Below are positions 1-8,046 of a stretch of DNA of 58,545 nucleotides, piece by piece. The notes beneath the pieces were generated by a model. That model had not been told where the DNA came from. It did not search any database and saw only the letters and a program-made list of their open reading frames with translations. The stretch's first letter is position 1. Every line of letters starts with the position of its first letter. The stretch covers positions 1-58,545 of the forward strand of contig NZ_CAKRAS010000013.1 in the NCBI RefSeq assembly GCF_934295145.1, written 5' to 3'. Made by a program: the position numbers and the translations under genes. The stretch comes from an uncultured Eubacterium sp. (GTDB taxonomy: Bacteria; Bacillota; Clostridia; Lachnospirales; Lachnospiraceae).

Positions 1-98
1 GAACGACCTCTTTTTCAGGCGTGGGAACGAGCGCGATGAAAACGACGTGAAACGAGGGTAGTGAGCGTCTAGCGTCCCGACAGGATGCTTCGTTTTCG
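1..98 (+). repeat. Family B structured element, copy B1 (cut by window edge)
   Basis: The core matches copies B2 (9995-10167) and B3 (19550-19715, opposite strand), for example in GAACGAGCGCGAT and GTGAAACGAGGGTAG. The right closing arm is at about 75-98 and ends in CTTCGTTTTC. The left arm lies outside the window, so pairing cannot be checked for this copy. The element sits just beyond the 3' end of the LysR gene. Confidence 0.7.
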
Positions 99-141
99 TA
101 TTAAAAAATAAATTTCAGCCAACAACAAGACAAACAAGAAG

Positions 142-1026
142 TTACAGAGATGGTAACAAGTCCAGAAATGCCTCTGTCGGTGCATTGATCGGAAGTGTCG
201 GATTCACAGAAGCTACGATCTGTCGTGCAGGCATGGTTTCTTTTGTTTCAATGATATCGAGATCCTCATTGCCTTCCCGGACGCAGTAGTCCGGTACGCA
301 GGCAATTCCCAGTCCAATTCTTGCAAAATCAATTAGCAGATCGTTACTGGACAGTTCAATCTCCGGTACCAGCTCCAATTGATGCTGCAAAAACAGATTG
401 TGCAGAAATTCGCAGGTGGTGCAGTGACGTTCCAGGGTGATTAGTGGGTAGCCGGAAAGCTCCGTCAGGCGCAGTACCCGGGATTTTAATGGGTAATAAG
501 CCGGATTTGCCACAAATACATCATGGAATTCACAGACTGTTTTTCGGATATAGGACTGATTCAACCGAGTATTTGGCGCATTTGTAATGATCAGATCCAC
601 TTTTCCCTGTTCCAGAAGATCCACACAGTTCAAAGAAGTGGCATTTGTAACCTTGATCGGCACATTCGGATATTGCTGATGGAATTTTCGGAAATATGGA
701 ACAAGGAAATAGCGGCAGATGGTGTCGCTGGCGCCAATATGAAGCTGGCCCAGGCCAAGTCCCTGACTGTCGAAAAGCTGGTTTTCACCGCGGCGGATCA
801 GATTCATTGCCGGTTCAATATGTTTTAACAGCAGCTGTCCGGCCGGAGTGAGCTGTACTTTTTTTGTGCTGCGGATAAAAAGTGGCTGTCCAAGTTTGCG
901 CTCCAGCGTTTTGATGGACTGGCTGACTGCAGACTGTGAGATGTACAGGTGTTTGCTGGCCTCTGAAAAGCTTAGGGATTGTGCTACATAAAAAAATACT
1001 TTGTAAAGTTCGTAATTAATATCCAT
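142..1026 (-). CDS. LysR family transcriptional regulator
   Basis: This 294-residue protein is a LysR-type regulator. The N-terminal 60 residues form the winged helix-turn-helix (SFSEASKHLYISQSAVSQSI, then LFIRSTKKVQLTPAG). The rest is the periplasmic-binding-like effector domain beginning near LGQLHIGASD. Length and layout are normal for the family. It is transcribed away from purL across a 262-bp gap, where such regulators often bind. Because purL is a housekeeping gene, a regulatory link to it is not obvious, and the effector and targets cannot be read from sequence. No partner metabolic gene is adjacent on its own strand within the window. Confidence 0.93.
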   Translation of the reverse strand: MDINYELYKVFFYVAQSLSFSEASKHLYISQSAVSQSIKTLERKLGQPLFIRSTKKVQLTPAGQLLLKHIEPAMNLIRRGENQLFDSQGLGLGQLHIGASDTICRYFLVPYFRKFHQQYPNVPIKVTNATSLNCVDLLEQGKVDLIITNAPNTRLNQSYIRKTVCEFHDVFVANPAYYPLKSRVLRLTELSGYPLITLERHCTTCEFLHNLFLQHQLELVPEIELSSNDLLIDFARIGLGIACVPDYCVREGNEDLDIIETKETMPARQIVASVNPTLPINAPTEAFLDLLPSL

Positions 1027-1198
1027 AGAAATCTCTCCTTCATATGTTTTGATTTACAGAAATCTCTTTTTATATTAGTATATAAAGTGTGAGAGCGTAT
1101 GTCAAATATAAATTAGTGAAACTTATATATAGAATTAAATATATTAATTTTCCTAATTGAAATGAGTACGTTATACTTAGGATATCATGATAGCACGG

Positions 1199-1288
1199 AA
1201 CAGGTCGCAAAGCGACTGCGTTCATGAGCAAGTAGCGAAAGCGGATTGTGAATGTCCGCTTTACATTAATTAAGATGGAGGATCCGAT
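1199..1288 (+). other. Hairpin-rich leader upstream of purL
   Basis: Two clear hairpins precede purL: GTCGC/GCGAC at 1204-1216 and AAAGCGGA/TCCGCTTT at 1238-1262. They are followed by a strong GGAGG ribosome site 8 bases before the ATG. Neither hairpin is followed by a T-run, and I cannot match the leader to a known purine, PRPP or ZTP riboswitch. It may be an unrecognised leader RNA or a dispersed palindrome. Confidence 0.4.
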
Positions 1289-4200
1289 ATGAGTAATGTA
1301 CGCAGAGTCTATGTAGAGAAAAAAGAAGCGTATGCAGTAAAAGCAAAAGAACTGCAGGAAGAAATCAAGAGCTATCTTGGAATTACTTCCGTCACAGGAG
1401 TACGTGTTCTGATCCGGTATGATGTGGAAAACATTTCTGAGGCAACTTATCAGAGAGCACTGGTCAGTGTTTTCTCAGAGCCGCCTGTTGATGATATTTA
1501 TGAAGAGACTTTTGATCTGAAGGGAGCAAAAGCATTCAGCGTGGAATTTTTACCTGGTCAGTTCGATCAGCGTGCAGATTCCGCTGTTCAGTGTGTAAAA
1601 CTTCTGAATGAGAATGAGGAACCGGTCATCCGTACCGCAACAACTTATGTAATTGAAGGTGAAGTGACAGATGAGCAGTTAGACGCCATCAAACATCACT
1701 GCATCAACCCGGTAGATTCCAGAGAGACTGGTTTTGAGAAACCGGAGACACTGGTTCAGAATTTTGATGAGCCGGCGGATGTTATTGTATTTGATGGTTT
1801 CTGCGAGATGCCGGAGGCAGAACTGAAAGCATTATATGAATCCCTGAACCTTGCAATGACATTCAAGGATTTCCAGCACATTCAGAACTATTTTGTGAAA
1901 GATGAGCACCGCGATCCGACGATGACAGAGATTCGCGTACTTGATACATACTGGTCTGATCACTGCCGTCATACCACATTTTCAACTGAGTTAAAAGATA
2001 TTGTATTTGAGGATGGCGATTATCTGGAACCAATCAAAGCTTCCTATGATAATTATAAGGAGACTTACGCAGAACTTTACAAAGATCGTGACGATAAATT
2101 TGTATGCCTGATGGATCTTGCACTGATGGCTATGAAAAAGCTGAAAAAAGAAGGAAAACTGGCAGATCAGGAAGAATCTGATGAGATTAATGCCTGCAGT
2201 ATTGTTGTTCCGCTGGAAGTGGATGGCAAGACGGAAGAGTGGCTGGTAAACTTCAAAAATGAGACACATAACCATCCGACAGAGATCGAGCCGTTTGGTG
2301 GTGCTGCAACCTGTCTGGGTGGAGCCATCCGTGACCCGTTGTCCGGACGTACTTATGTTTACCAGGCTATGCGTATCACAGGTGCGGCTGATCCGACCGT
2401 TTCCGTAAAAGACACTCTGGAAGGAAAACTTCCACAGAAGAAGATTGTCCGTTCCGCAGCAGCAGGTTACAGTTCCTACGGTAACCAGATTGGTCTGGCA
2501 ACCGGTTTTGTCAAGGAAGTATATCATCCGAACTATGTGGCAAAACGTATGGAGATCGGTGCAGTTCTGGGTGCAGCTCCGAGACGTGCCGTACAGCGTC
2601 TGACTTCTGATCCGGGTGATATTATCATCCTGCTTGGCGGTCGTACCGGACGTGACGGCTGTGGTGGGGCAACTGGTTCTTCCAAAGCACATAACACATC
2701 TTCCATCGATACATGTGGTGCTGAGGTTCAGAAAGGTAACCCGCCGACAGAGCGTAAAGTACAGAGATTGTTCCGCAGAGAGGAAGTCAGCCATATTATT
2801 AAAAAATGTAACGACTTTGGTGCTGGCGGTGTTTCTGTTGCCATCGGAGAACTGGCAGACGGTCTGCGTGTAGAATTAGATAAAGTTCCGAAAAAATATG
2901 CCGGTCTGGATGGCACAGAAATCTCTATTTCTGAGTCCCAGGAGCGTATGGCTGTTGTCATTGCACCGGAAAATGTAGATCAGTTCCTTGCTTATGCCGC
3001 AGAGGAAAACTTAGAGGCTGTTCCGGTAGCTGTTGTTACCGAGGATCCGCGTTTGGTTCTGATCTGGAGAGGAAAAGAAATCGTAAATATTTCCCGTGCA
3101 TTCCTGAACACAAACGGTGCACATCAGGAGACGGGTGTTCAGGTGGAAATCCCGAGCAAAAAGGATAATTATCTGCATAAAATCGCTCTTGAGAGTGTTG
3201 CAAAAGATCTGGCAAGCAACGACGTAAAAGCTGCATGGGTAGATACATTAAAAGACTTAAACGTATGCTCCCAGAAAGGTCTGGTGGAAATGTTTGACGG
3301 CTCCATCGGTGCTGGAAGTGTGTACATGCCATATGGTGGAAAATATCAGTTGACCGAGACACAGAGTATGGTTGCAAAAATTCCGGTTATGACTGGAAAA
3401 TGTGATGCCGTAACAATGATGAGTTATGGTTTTGATCCGTATCTGTCCAGCTGGAGCCCATATCATGGTTCTGTTTACGCGGTACTGGAGTCTATTTCCA
3501 AGATTGTGGCAGCTGGTGGTGATTACAAGAAGATACGTTTTACCTTCCAGGAGTATTTCCGCAGAATGAGCGAAGATCCGAAACGCTGGAGTCAGCCATT
3601 TGCAGCATTACTTGGTGCATATCAGGCACAGATGAGTTTCGGACTGCCGTCCATCGGTGGAAAAGATTCCATGTCTGGAACTTTCAATGATATTGATGTA
3701 CCGCCGACACTGGTTTCCTTTGCTGTAGACGTGGCAAAAGAGCAGGACATTGTGACACCGGAGTTAAAGACAGCAGGTGACAAACTGATGTACTTTACCA
3801 TCGATCATGATGCATATGATCTGCCGGATTATGAGCAGGTTATGAAACTGTACGATGCCGTATACAGCCTGATCCAGGATAAGAAGCTGAAAGCTGTTTA
3901 TGCACTGGATGCAAAAGGTCTGGTAGCTGCAGTCAGCAAGATGGCATTTGGTAACAAACTCGGAGCTTCCATCCGGTCATGCCTGAAACCGGGAGAAGCA
4001 TTCGCACCGGGATTTGGTAATCTGGTTGCAGAGGTTGCACCGGAAGATACCGATGCAGTAAAAGCAGTATTAGAGGCCGTTGGGCTTCGTGCAAACGTAT
4101 CCATTGTTGGTTCTGTTTTAGAAGAGCCGGTATTCCGTTATGGCGATGTGGAAATCGCTATGGATGACGCATTATCCGCATGGACAAATACACTGGAGAA

Positions 4201-5095
4201 AGTATATCCGACCAGAGCAACCACAGACAAAAAAGAGCTGGATGCAAAACTTTATACAACAAAAGAGATTTATGTATGCAAAAATAAAATTGCAAAACCA
4301 ACCGTATTTATTCCGGTATTCCCAGGTACAAACTGCGAGTACGATTCTGCAAAAGCGTTTGAGCGTGCAGGCGCAAATGTAGTGACCAAAGTATTTAAGA
4401 ACCTGAATGCACAGGATATCCGTGATTCTGTCGATATATTTGCAAAAGCTATCGACCAGGCACAGATCATTATGTTCCCAGGTGGATTCTCTGCCGGTGA
4501 TGAGCCGGAGGGAAGTGCAAAATTCTTTGCAACTGCATTCCGTAATGCAAAGATCAAAGAATCCGTAGAAAAACTCTTAAATGAGCGTGACGGACTCTGC
4601 CTTGGTATCTGTAACGGATTCCAGGCACTGATCAAACTTGGTCTGGTTCCTTACGGTGAAATCTGTGAGCAGAAAGCAGATTCTCCGACACTGACCTACA
4701 ATACTATCGGACGTCATATTTCCAAGATGGTTTATACAAAAGTAATGTCCAATAAATCCCCGTGGCTGGCACAGGCAGAAGTTGGCAAGATCTACACCAA
4801 CCCGGCTTCCCATGGTGAGGGACGTTTCGTAGCAAACGATGAGTGGTTGCAGAAACTTTTTGCAAATGGTCAGGTGGCAACATGCTATGTCAACGAAGCA
4901 GGAAATCCGACTATGGATGAAGAGTGGAATGTCAACGGTTCCTACATGGCCATCGAGGGTATCACAAGCCCAGATGGACGTGTACTTGGTAAGATGGCTC
5001 ACTCTGAGCGTCGTGGTGATGGTGTGGCCATCAACATTTACGGTGAGCAGGATCTGAAGATCTTTGAGTCCGGTGTGGCGTTCTTCCGTGACTAG
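1289..5095 (+). CDS. purL: Phosphoribosylformylglycinamidine synthase, single-chain
   Basis: The enzyme catalyses the fourth step of purine synthesis: FGAR, glutamine and ATP give FGAM. At 1268 residues it is the large single-chain form, in contrast to the split PurS/PurL/PurQ system of Bacillus. An N-terminal PurS-like region is followed by the two-fold repeated synthase core (HNHPTEIEPFGGAATCLGG; GGKDSMSGTF). A PurQ-type glutaminase domain starts near residue 1005. Its nucleophile is the Cys of GICNGFQAL near residue 1106, and its His-Glu pair is in SHGEGRF. The start is supported by GGAGGATCCGAT before the ATG. No other pur gene is adjacent, so it is probably transcribed alone. It is intact in the window. 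Confidence 0.98.
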   Translation: MSNVRRVYVEKKEAYAVKAKELQEEIKSYLGITSVTGVRVLIRYDVENISEATYQRALVSVFSEPPVDDIYEETFDLKGAKAFSVEFLPGQFDQRADSAVQCVKLLNENEEPVIRTATTYVIEGEVTDEQLDAIKHHCINPVDSRETGFEKPETLVQNFDEPADVIVFDGFCEMPEAELKALYESLNLAMTFKDFQHIQNYFVKDEHRDPTMTEIRVLDTYWSDHCRHTTFSTELKDIVFEDGDYLEPIKASYDNYKETYAELYKDRDDKFVCLMDLALMAMKKLKKEGKLADQEESDEINACSIVVPLEVDGKTEEWLVNFKNETHNHPTEIEPFGGAATCLGGAIRDPLSGRTYVYQAMRITGAADPTVSVKDTLEGKLPQKKIVRSAAAGYSSYGNQIGLATGFVKEVYHPNYVAKRMEIGAVLGAAPRRAVQRLTSDPGDIIILLGGRTGRDGCGGATGSSKAHNTSSIDTCGAEVQKGNPPTERKVQRLFRREEVSHIIKKCNDFGAGGVSVAIGELADGLRVELDKVPKKYAGLDGTEISISESQERMAVVIAPENVDQFLAYAAEENLEAVPVAVVTEDPRLVLIWRGKEIVNISRAFLNTNGAHQETGVQVEIPSKKDNYLHKIALESVAKDLASNDVKAAWVDTLKDLNVCSQKGLVEMFDGSIGAGSVYMPYGGKYQLTETQSMVAKIPVMTGKCDAVTMMSYGFDPYLSSWSPYHGSVYAVLESISKIVAAGGDYKKIRFTFQEYFRRMSEDPKRWSQPFAALLGAYQAQMSFGLPSIGGKDSMSGTFNDIDVPPTLVSFAVDVAKEQDIVTPELKTAGDKLMYFTIDHDAYDLPDYEQVMKLYDAVYSLIQDKKLKAVYALDAKGLVAAVSKMAFGNKLGASIRSCLKPGEAFAPGFGNLVAEVAPEDTDAVKAVLEAVGLRANVSIVGSVLEEPVFRYGDVEIAMDDALSAWTNTLEKVYPTRATTDKKELDAKLYTTKEIYVCKNKIAKPTVFIPVFPGTNCEYDSAKAFERAGANVVTKVFKNLNAQDIRDSVDIFAKAIDQAQIIMFPGGFSAGDEPEGSAKFFATAFRNAKIKESVEKLLNERDGLCLGICNGFQALIKLGLVPYGEICEQKADSPTLTYNTIGRHISKMVYTKVMSNKSPWLAQAEVGKIYTNPASHGEGRFVANDEWLQKLFANGQVATCYVNEAGNPTMDEEWNVNGSYMAIEGITSPDGRVLGKMAHSERRGDGVAINIYGEQDLKIFESGVAFFRD

Positions 5096-5141
5096 GTCTT
5101 GCTTGTCTTTTTGAAAAATTTAAAAAAATTAATATAATGAA

Positions 5142-5215
5142 GCGCCCCAAATTGATTTTGTCTTTCCGGCTAACAATCGCTCGTCAAGAAAAAATCAATT
5201 TGGGGCGCATTTACG
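5142..5215 (+). repeat. Family A conserved-core hairpin, copy A1
   Basis: A perfect 18-bp outer stem, GCGCCCCAAATTGATTTT with its complement, encloses the core GGCTAACAATCGCTCGTCAAG-like sequence and is followed by the family tail ATTTACG. The core is shared with A3, A4 and the 54.4-kb copies, but the outer stem is unique. It lies downstream of purL and has no T-run on the + side, so it is not a standard intrinsic terminator for purL. Confidence 0.8.
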
Positions 5216-5233
5216 TTTTGGCTGGATTATTTT

Positions 5234-5289
5234 GGTCTAGTGGCTAATTATCGCTCGCTGAGAAAAAATGAACTCAGACCCTATTTACG
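5234..5289 (+). repeat. Family A hairpin, degenerate copy A2
   Basis: GGTCT and AGACC arms enclose a diverged core (GGCTAATTATCGCTCGCTGAG) and end with the same CCCTATTTACG tail as A3 at 9935-9945. The left arm is shortened relative to A3. It begins 19 bases after A1, so the two copies form a tandem pair. Confidence 0.55.
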
Positions 5290-5473
5290 TAATTCAATAT
5301 ATTAAATTTTCATTCAAGACGGCGCTGCGTGTCACATGCACATTTATATATTTATGGAAAGTATTTTTTGTTGTGCGTGCAGATTTACTATTAAAAAGAA
5401 ATTTGTTCTTAAACGTTAAATTTAATTGACAATGACAGATGCGGTATGGTAGAAATAAGGTTATGTGAAAATA

Positions 5474-5500
5474 ACTAACTGATGGTTAAAAACACTAACT
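5474..5500. promoter_or_regulatory. Direct repeat ACTAACT, candidate operator
   Basis: ACTAACT occurs at 5474-5480 and 5494-5500, 20 bp apart (about two helical turns), with GGTTA in reverse sense between them. It lies about 75 bp upstream of the YbaN/YgbA/ABC operon start. The binding protein cannot be identified from sequence. Confidence 0.35.
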
Positions 5501-5575
5501 AAAGAGAAAGTATGTAAAGTGGAGTAAGGAACACTGATTACCAAAAAACTTGTGGAAAATGATAGGAGGAATTTT

Positions 5576-5968
5576 ATGAGAATTGTATGGTTAGTCTTAG
5601 GCTGCCTTTGTCTGGGGCTTGGAACGGTCGGAATCGTACTTCCGATTTTACCAACGGTTCCGTTTTATATGGCAACCTTGTTTTGCTTTGCAAAAAGTTC
5701 CAAACGGCTGCATGACTGGTTCACCGGAAGCAGCTTGTATAAAAAACATCTGGAGAGTTTTGTACAGAAGCGTGCAATGACAATGGGAACGAAACTGAAG
5801 ATCATTGGTATGGTGACAGTTGTTATGGCAATCGGATTTATCTGTATGAAAAATGTACCGATCGGACGGATTTGTATTACTATCGTTTGGGTGTGTCATT
5901 TATTATATTTCTTCTTGCGGGTAAAAACAGAAAAAAACGTAGAGGCAGATGGAGAGGAAATTTGTTAG
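5576..5968 (+). CDS. DUF454 (YbaN-like) small membrane protein
   Basis: A 130-residue integral membrane protein of the DUF454/YbaN family. A hydrophobic N-terminal hairpin with the family signature LPILPTVPFYMATLFCFAKS is followed by HDWFTGSSLYKKHLESF and two further membrane segments. The start at 5576 was chosen because GATAGGAGGAATTTT precedes it at ideal spacing; an in-frame upstream ATG lacks a ribosome site. The family has no established biochemical function. It is the first gene of a four-gene unit, and the next gene begins at the base after its stop. Co-transcription with YgbA-like and CydDC-like genes hints at redox or nitrosative-stress physiology, which is inference. Confidence 0.88.
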   Translation: MRIVWLVLGCLCLGLGTVGIVLPILPTVPFYMATLFCFAKSSKRLHDWFTGSSLYKKHLESFVQKRAMTMGTKLKIIGMVTVVMAIGFICMKNVPIGRICITIVWVCHLLYFFLRVKTEKNVEADGEEIC

Positions 5969-6313
5969 ATGAACAAAATAGAGAAGAAGCGACAGAAAGA
6001 GCAGTATGTCGTGGAGGAAATGATTCGGTTATACTGCAGAAAACAGCATGCGGAGTATGACAGAAAATCCGGACAGATGTGTCCGGTCTGTCAGAAGCTG
6101 GCAGATTATGCGAAACTGCGCAGTGAAAAATGTCCGTTTATGGAGCACAAGACATTTTGTGCAAACTGCAAGATTCACTGCTATAAGCCGGAAATGAGAG
6201 AGCAGATCCGTCAGGTGATGCGGTTTTCAGGACCGAGAATGCTGCTGTATCATCCAGGGCTGGCAATCTGGCACCTGGTATGCAGCATGAGAGAGAAAAG
6301 GAAAAAGGTATGA
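5969..6313 (+). CDS. YgbA-like nitrous-oxide-stimulated-promoter family protein
   Basis: The 114-residue cysteine-rich protein matches the YgbA_NO family by recall: an N-terminal KKRQKEQYVVEEMIRLYCRK helix, CPVCQKL, a KCPF...CANC..HCYKP cluster, and a C-terminal RFSGPRMLLYHPGLAIWH. Eight cysteines in CxxC-like arrangement suggest metal or Fe-S binding, though no activity is proven. In enterobacteria ygbA belongs to the NsrR nitric-oxide regulon. The start abuts the previous stop, and its stop codon overlaps the next start as ATGA, indicating translational coupling. The pairing with a thiol-exporter-like ABC transporter is informative about likely role. Confidence 0.82.
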   Translation: MNKIEKKRQKEQYVVEEMIRLYCRKQHAEYDRKSGQMCPVCQKLADYAKLRSEKCPFMEHKTFCANCKIHCYKPEMREQIRQVMRFSGPRMLLYHPGLAIWHLVCSMREKRKKV

Positions 6314-8046
6314 TAAAAACAAGACTTGTGGGACTTCTGTCCCATGCAAAAAAGTATATCGTATACACGATTCTGTGGCAGTGGCTTGCGTTGCTGTCAC
6401 AGGTTTTCGCTGTTTTTTCGATTGCTGATTTACTGGAGCGTGTCGTTTACCGGGCAGTGACGGTACAGAGTGTTGAACGCACGGTTATCACGCTGGCGAT
6501 CGTGATCGTGCTGCGGTTCAGCTGCGAGCGGATGGGAGCAAAATCTTCCTATCTGGCCTGCGTGGATGTAAAACGTATTTTAAGGGAAAAAATTTATGAA
6601 AAAATGCTGAAACTGGGGGCTTCCTACAGTGAGCAGGTGTCATCTTCTGAGGTGGTGCAGGTTTCAACGGAAGGTGTGGAGCAGTTGGAGACGTATTTTG
6701 GAAAATATCTGCCACAGCTGTTTTACAGTCTGATCGCCCCGGTGACGCTATTTATTATTTTGTGCAGGGTGAGCTTGAAAGCAAGTGTGATCCTGCTGAT
6801 CTGTGTGCCGCTGATCCCGATTTCTATCGTGGTGGTGCAGAAGATTGCAAAGAAGCTGCTGAATAAATATTGGAGCATTTATACCGGACTGGGTGATTCT
6901 TTTCTGGAAAATCTGCAGGGACTGACTACTCTGAAAATCTATCAGGCAGATCAGCAGAAAGCGGATGAGATGGATGTGGAGTCTCAGAACTTTCGCCGGA
7001 TCACTATGAAAGTGTTGACCATGCAGCTTAATTCCACCAGCGTGATGGATATCGTAGCGTATGGTGGTGCGGCGATTGGTATGGTAGTTGCTGTTACAGA
7101 GTTTTTAAAAGGAAACCTGTCGATTTCCGGGACATTATGTATCGTGCTGCTGGCCAGTGAGTTTTTCCTGCCGTTGCGTTTGCTTGGTTCATTTTTCCAT
7201 ATCGCAATGAATGGTATGGCGGCAAGTGATAAGATTTTTAAAATTCTGGATCTGCCGGAGCCGGAGGCAGGAGCAAAGACATTACCGGATGGAGCATTGG
7301 ATATTTCGCTGAAAGATGTTCATTTTTCTTATGAAGAAGACAGAGAAATCTTAAAAGGAATTAACCTGAATCTTCCGGCGGGAAGTTTTGTATCATTAGT
7401 TGGTGAATCCGGTTGTGGAAAGAGTACCATTGCAGGTTTATTATCTGCCAAGAATAGAGGTTTTTCTGGTGAAATCACCATTGGAGGAATTCCGTTATCA
7501 GAAGTAAACGAAATGAATTTAATGGAGCATGTTGTATTAGTTCGTCACAACAGCTATTTATTTAAAGGAACCGTAGAAGAAAGTTTACGGATGGCAAAAC
7601 CGGATGCAACGAAAGCTGAGATGAATGAGGTACTTCAGAAAGTCAACCTGCTTGGCTTTTTGCAGACGCAGGATGGATTGCAGACCAAACTTCTGGAAAA
7701 AGCAGGAAACTTATCCGGTGGACAATGTCAGCGTCTGGTAATTGCAAGAGCACTGCTGAAAGATGCAGAAGTTTACATTTTTGATGAAGCAACAAGTAAC
7801 ATCGACATTGAAAGTGAAGAACTGATCATGCAGGTGATCCATGAACTGGCAAAGACCAGAACCGTGCTTTTGATTTCACACCGACTGGCAAATGTGGTGA
7901 AATCAGATCAGATCTATTTCTTGAAAGATGGCGAGATCAAAGAACGTGGAACACATGTAGAATTAATGAACTTGAATGGATCATATAAACACCTGTATGA
8001 GAGTCAGATGGCGCTGGAGCATTATGGAGAGGAGGGGAGTCTGTGA
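6310..8046 (+). CDS. ABC exporter half-subunit, CydD-like
   Basis: A 578-residue membrane permease fused to an ATPase. About six membrane segments occupy residues 1-310. The nucleotide-binding domain has Walker A GESGCGKST, signature LSGGQCQRL, Walker B VYIFDEATSN and the switch His in LISHRLANV. The partner half-transporter follows immediately (TGATG overlap), so the pair is a heterodimer. In layout they resemble CydDC, which exports cysteine and glutathione in proteobacteria and is needed for cytochrome bd, but no cydAB is in this window, so the substrate is open. The start at 6310 overlaps the upstream stop; the longer reading frame has no ribosome site. Confidence 0.88.
   Translation: MIKTRLVGLLSHAKKYIVYTILWQWLALLSQVFAVFSIADLLERVVYRAVTVQSVERTVITLAIVIVLRFSCERMGAKSSYLACVDVKRILREKIYEKMLKLGASYSEQVSSSEVVQVSTEGVEQLETYFGKYLPQLFYSLIAPVTLFIILCRVSLKASVILLICVPLIPISIVVVQKIAKKLLNKYWSIYTGLGDSFLENLQGLTTLKIYQADQQKADEMDVESQNFRRITMKVLTMQLNSTSVMDIVAYGGAAIGMVVAVTEFLKGNLSISGTLCIVLLASEFFLPLRLLGSFFHIAMNGMAASDKIFKILDLPEPEAGAKTLPDGALDISLKDVHFSYEEDREILKGINLNLPAGSFVSLVGESGCGKSTIAGLLSAKNRGFSGEITIGGIPLSEVNEMNLMEHVVLVRHNSYLFKGTVEESLRMAKPDATKAEMNEVLQKVNLLGFLQTQDGLQTKLLEKAGNLSGGQCQRLVIARALLKDAEVYIFDEATSNIDIESEELIMQVIHELAKTRTVLLISHRLANVVKSDQIYFLKDGEIKERGTHVELMNLNGSYKHLYESQMALEHYGEEGSL

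Larger units (their letters stand above)
5096..5575. other. 480-bp intergenic region carrying two hairpin elements and a putative promoter
   Basis: No coding sequence is supported here. The region holds family A copies A1 and A2. Next comes an AT-rich stretch with TTGACA at 5427-5432 as a possible -35 (the matching -10 near 5451 is weak). The repeated ACTAACT boxes follow, listed separately. Confidence 0.7.

Noticed and set aside
1991..2794. 267-codon minus-strand frame inside purL
   Set aside because: Antisense shadow of a highly conserved gene; Cys/Thr-rich sequence without domain signal.
5142..5208. Calling element A1 the purL terminator
   Set aside because: The stem is strong but is followed by ATTTACG and not a T-run, and its core is shared with other loci, so a repeat family explains it better.
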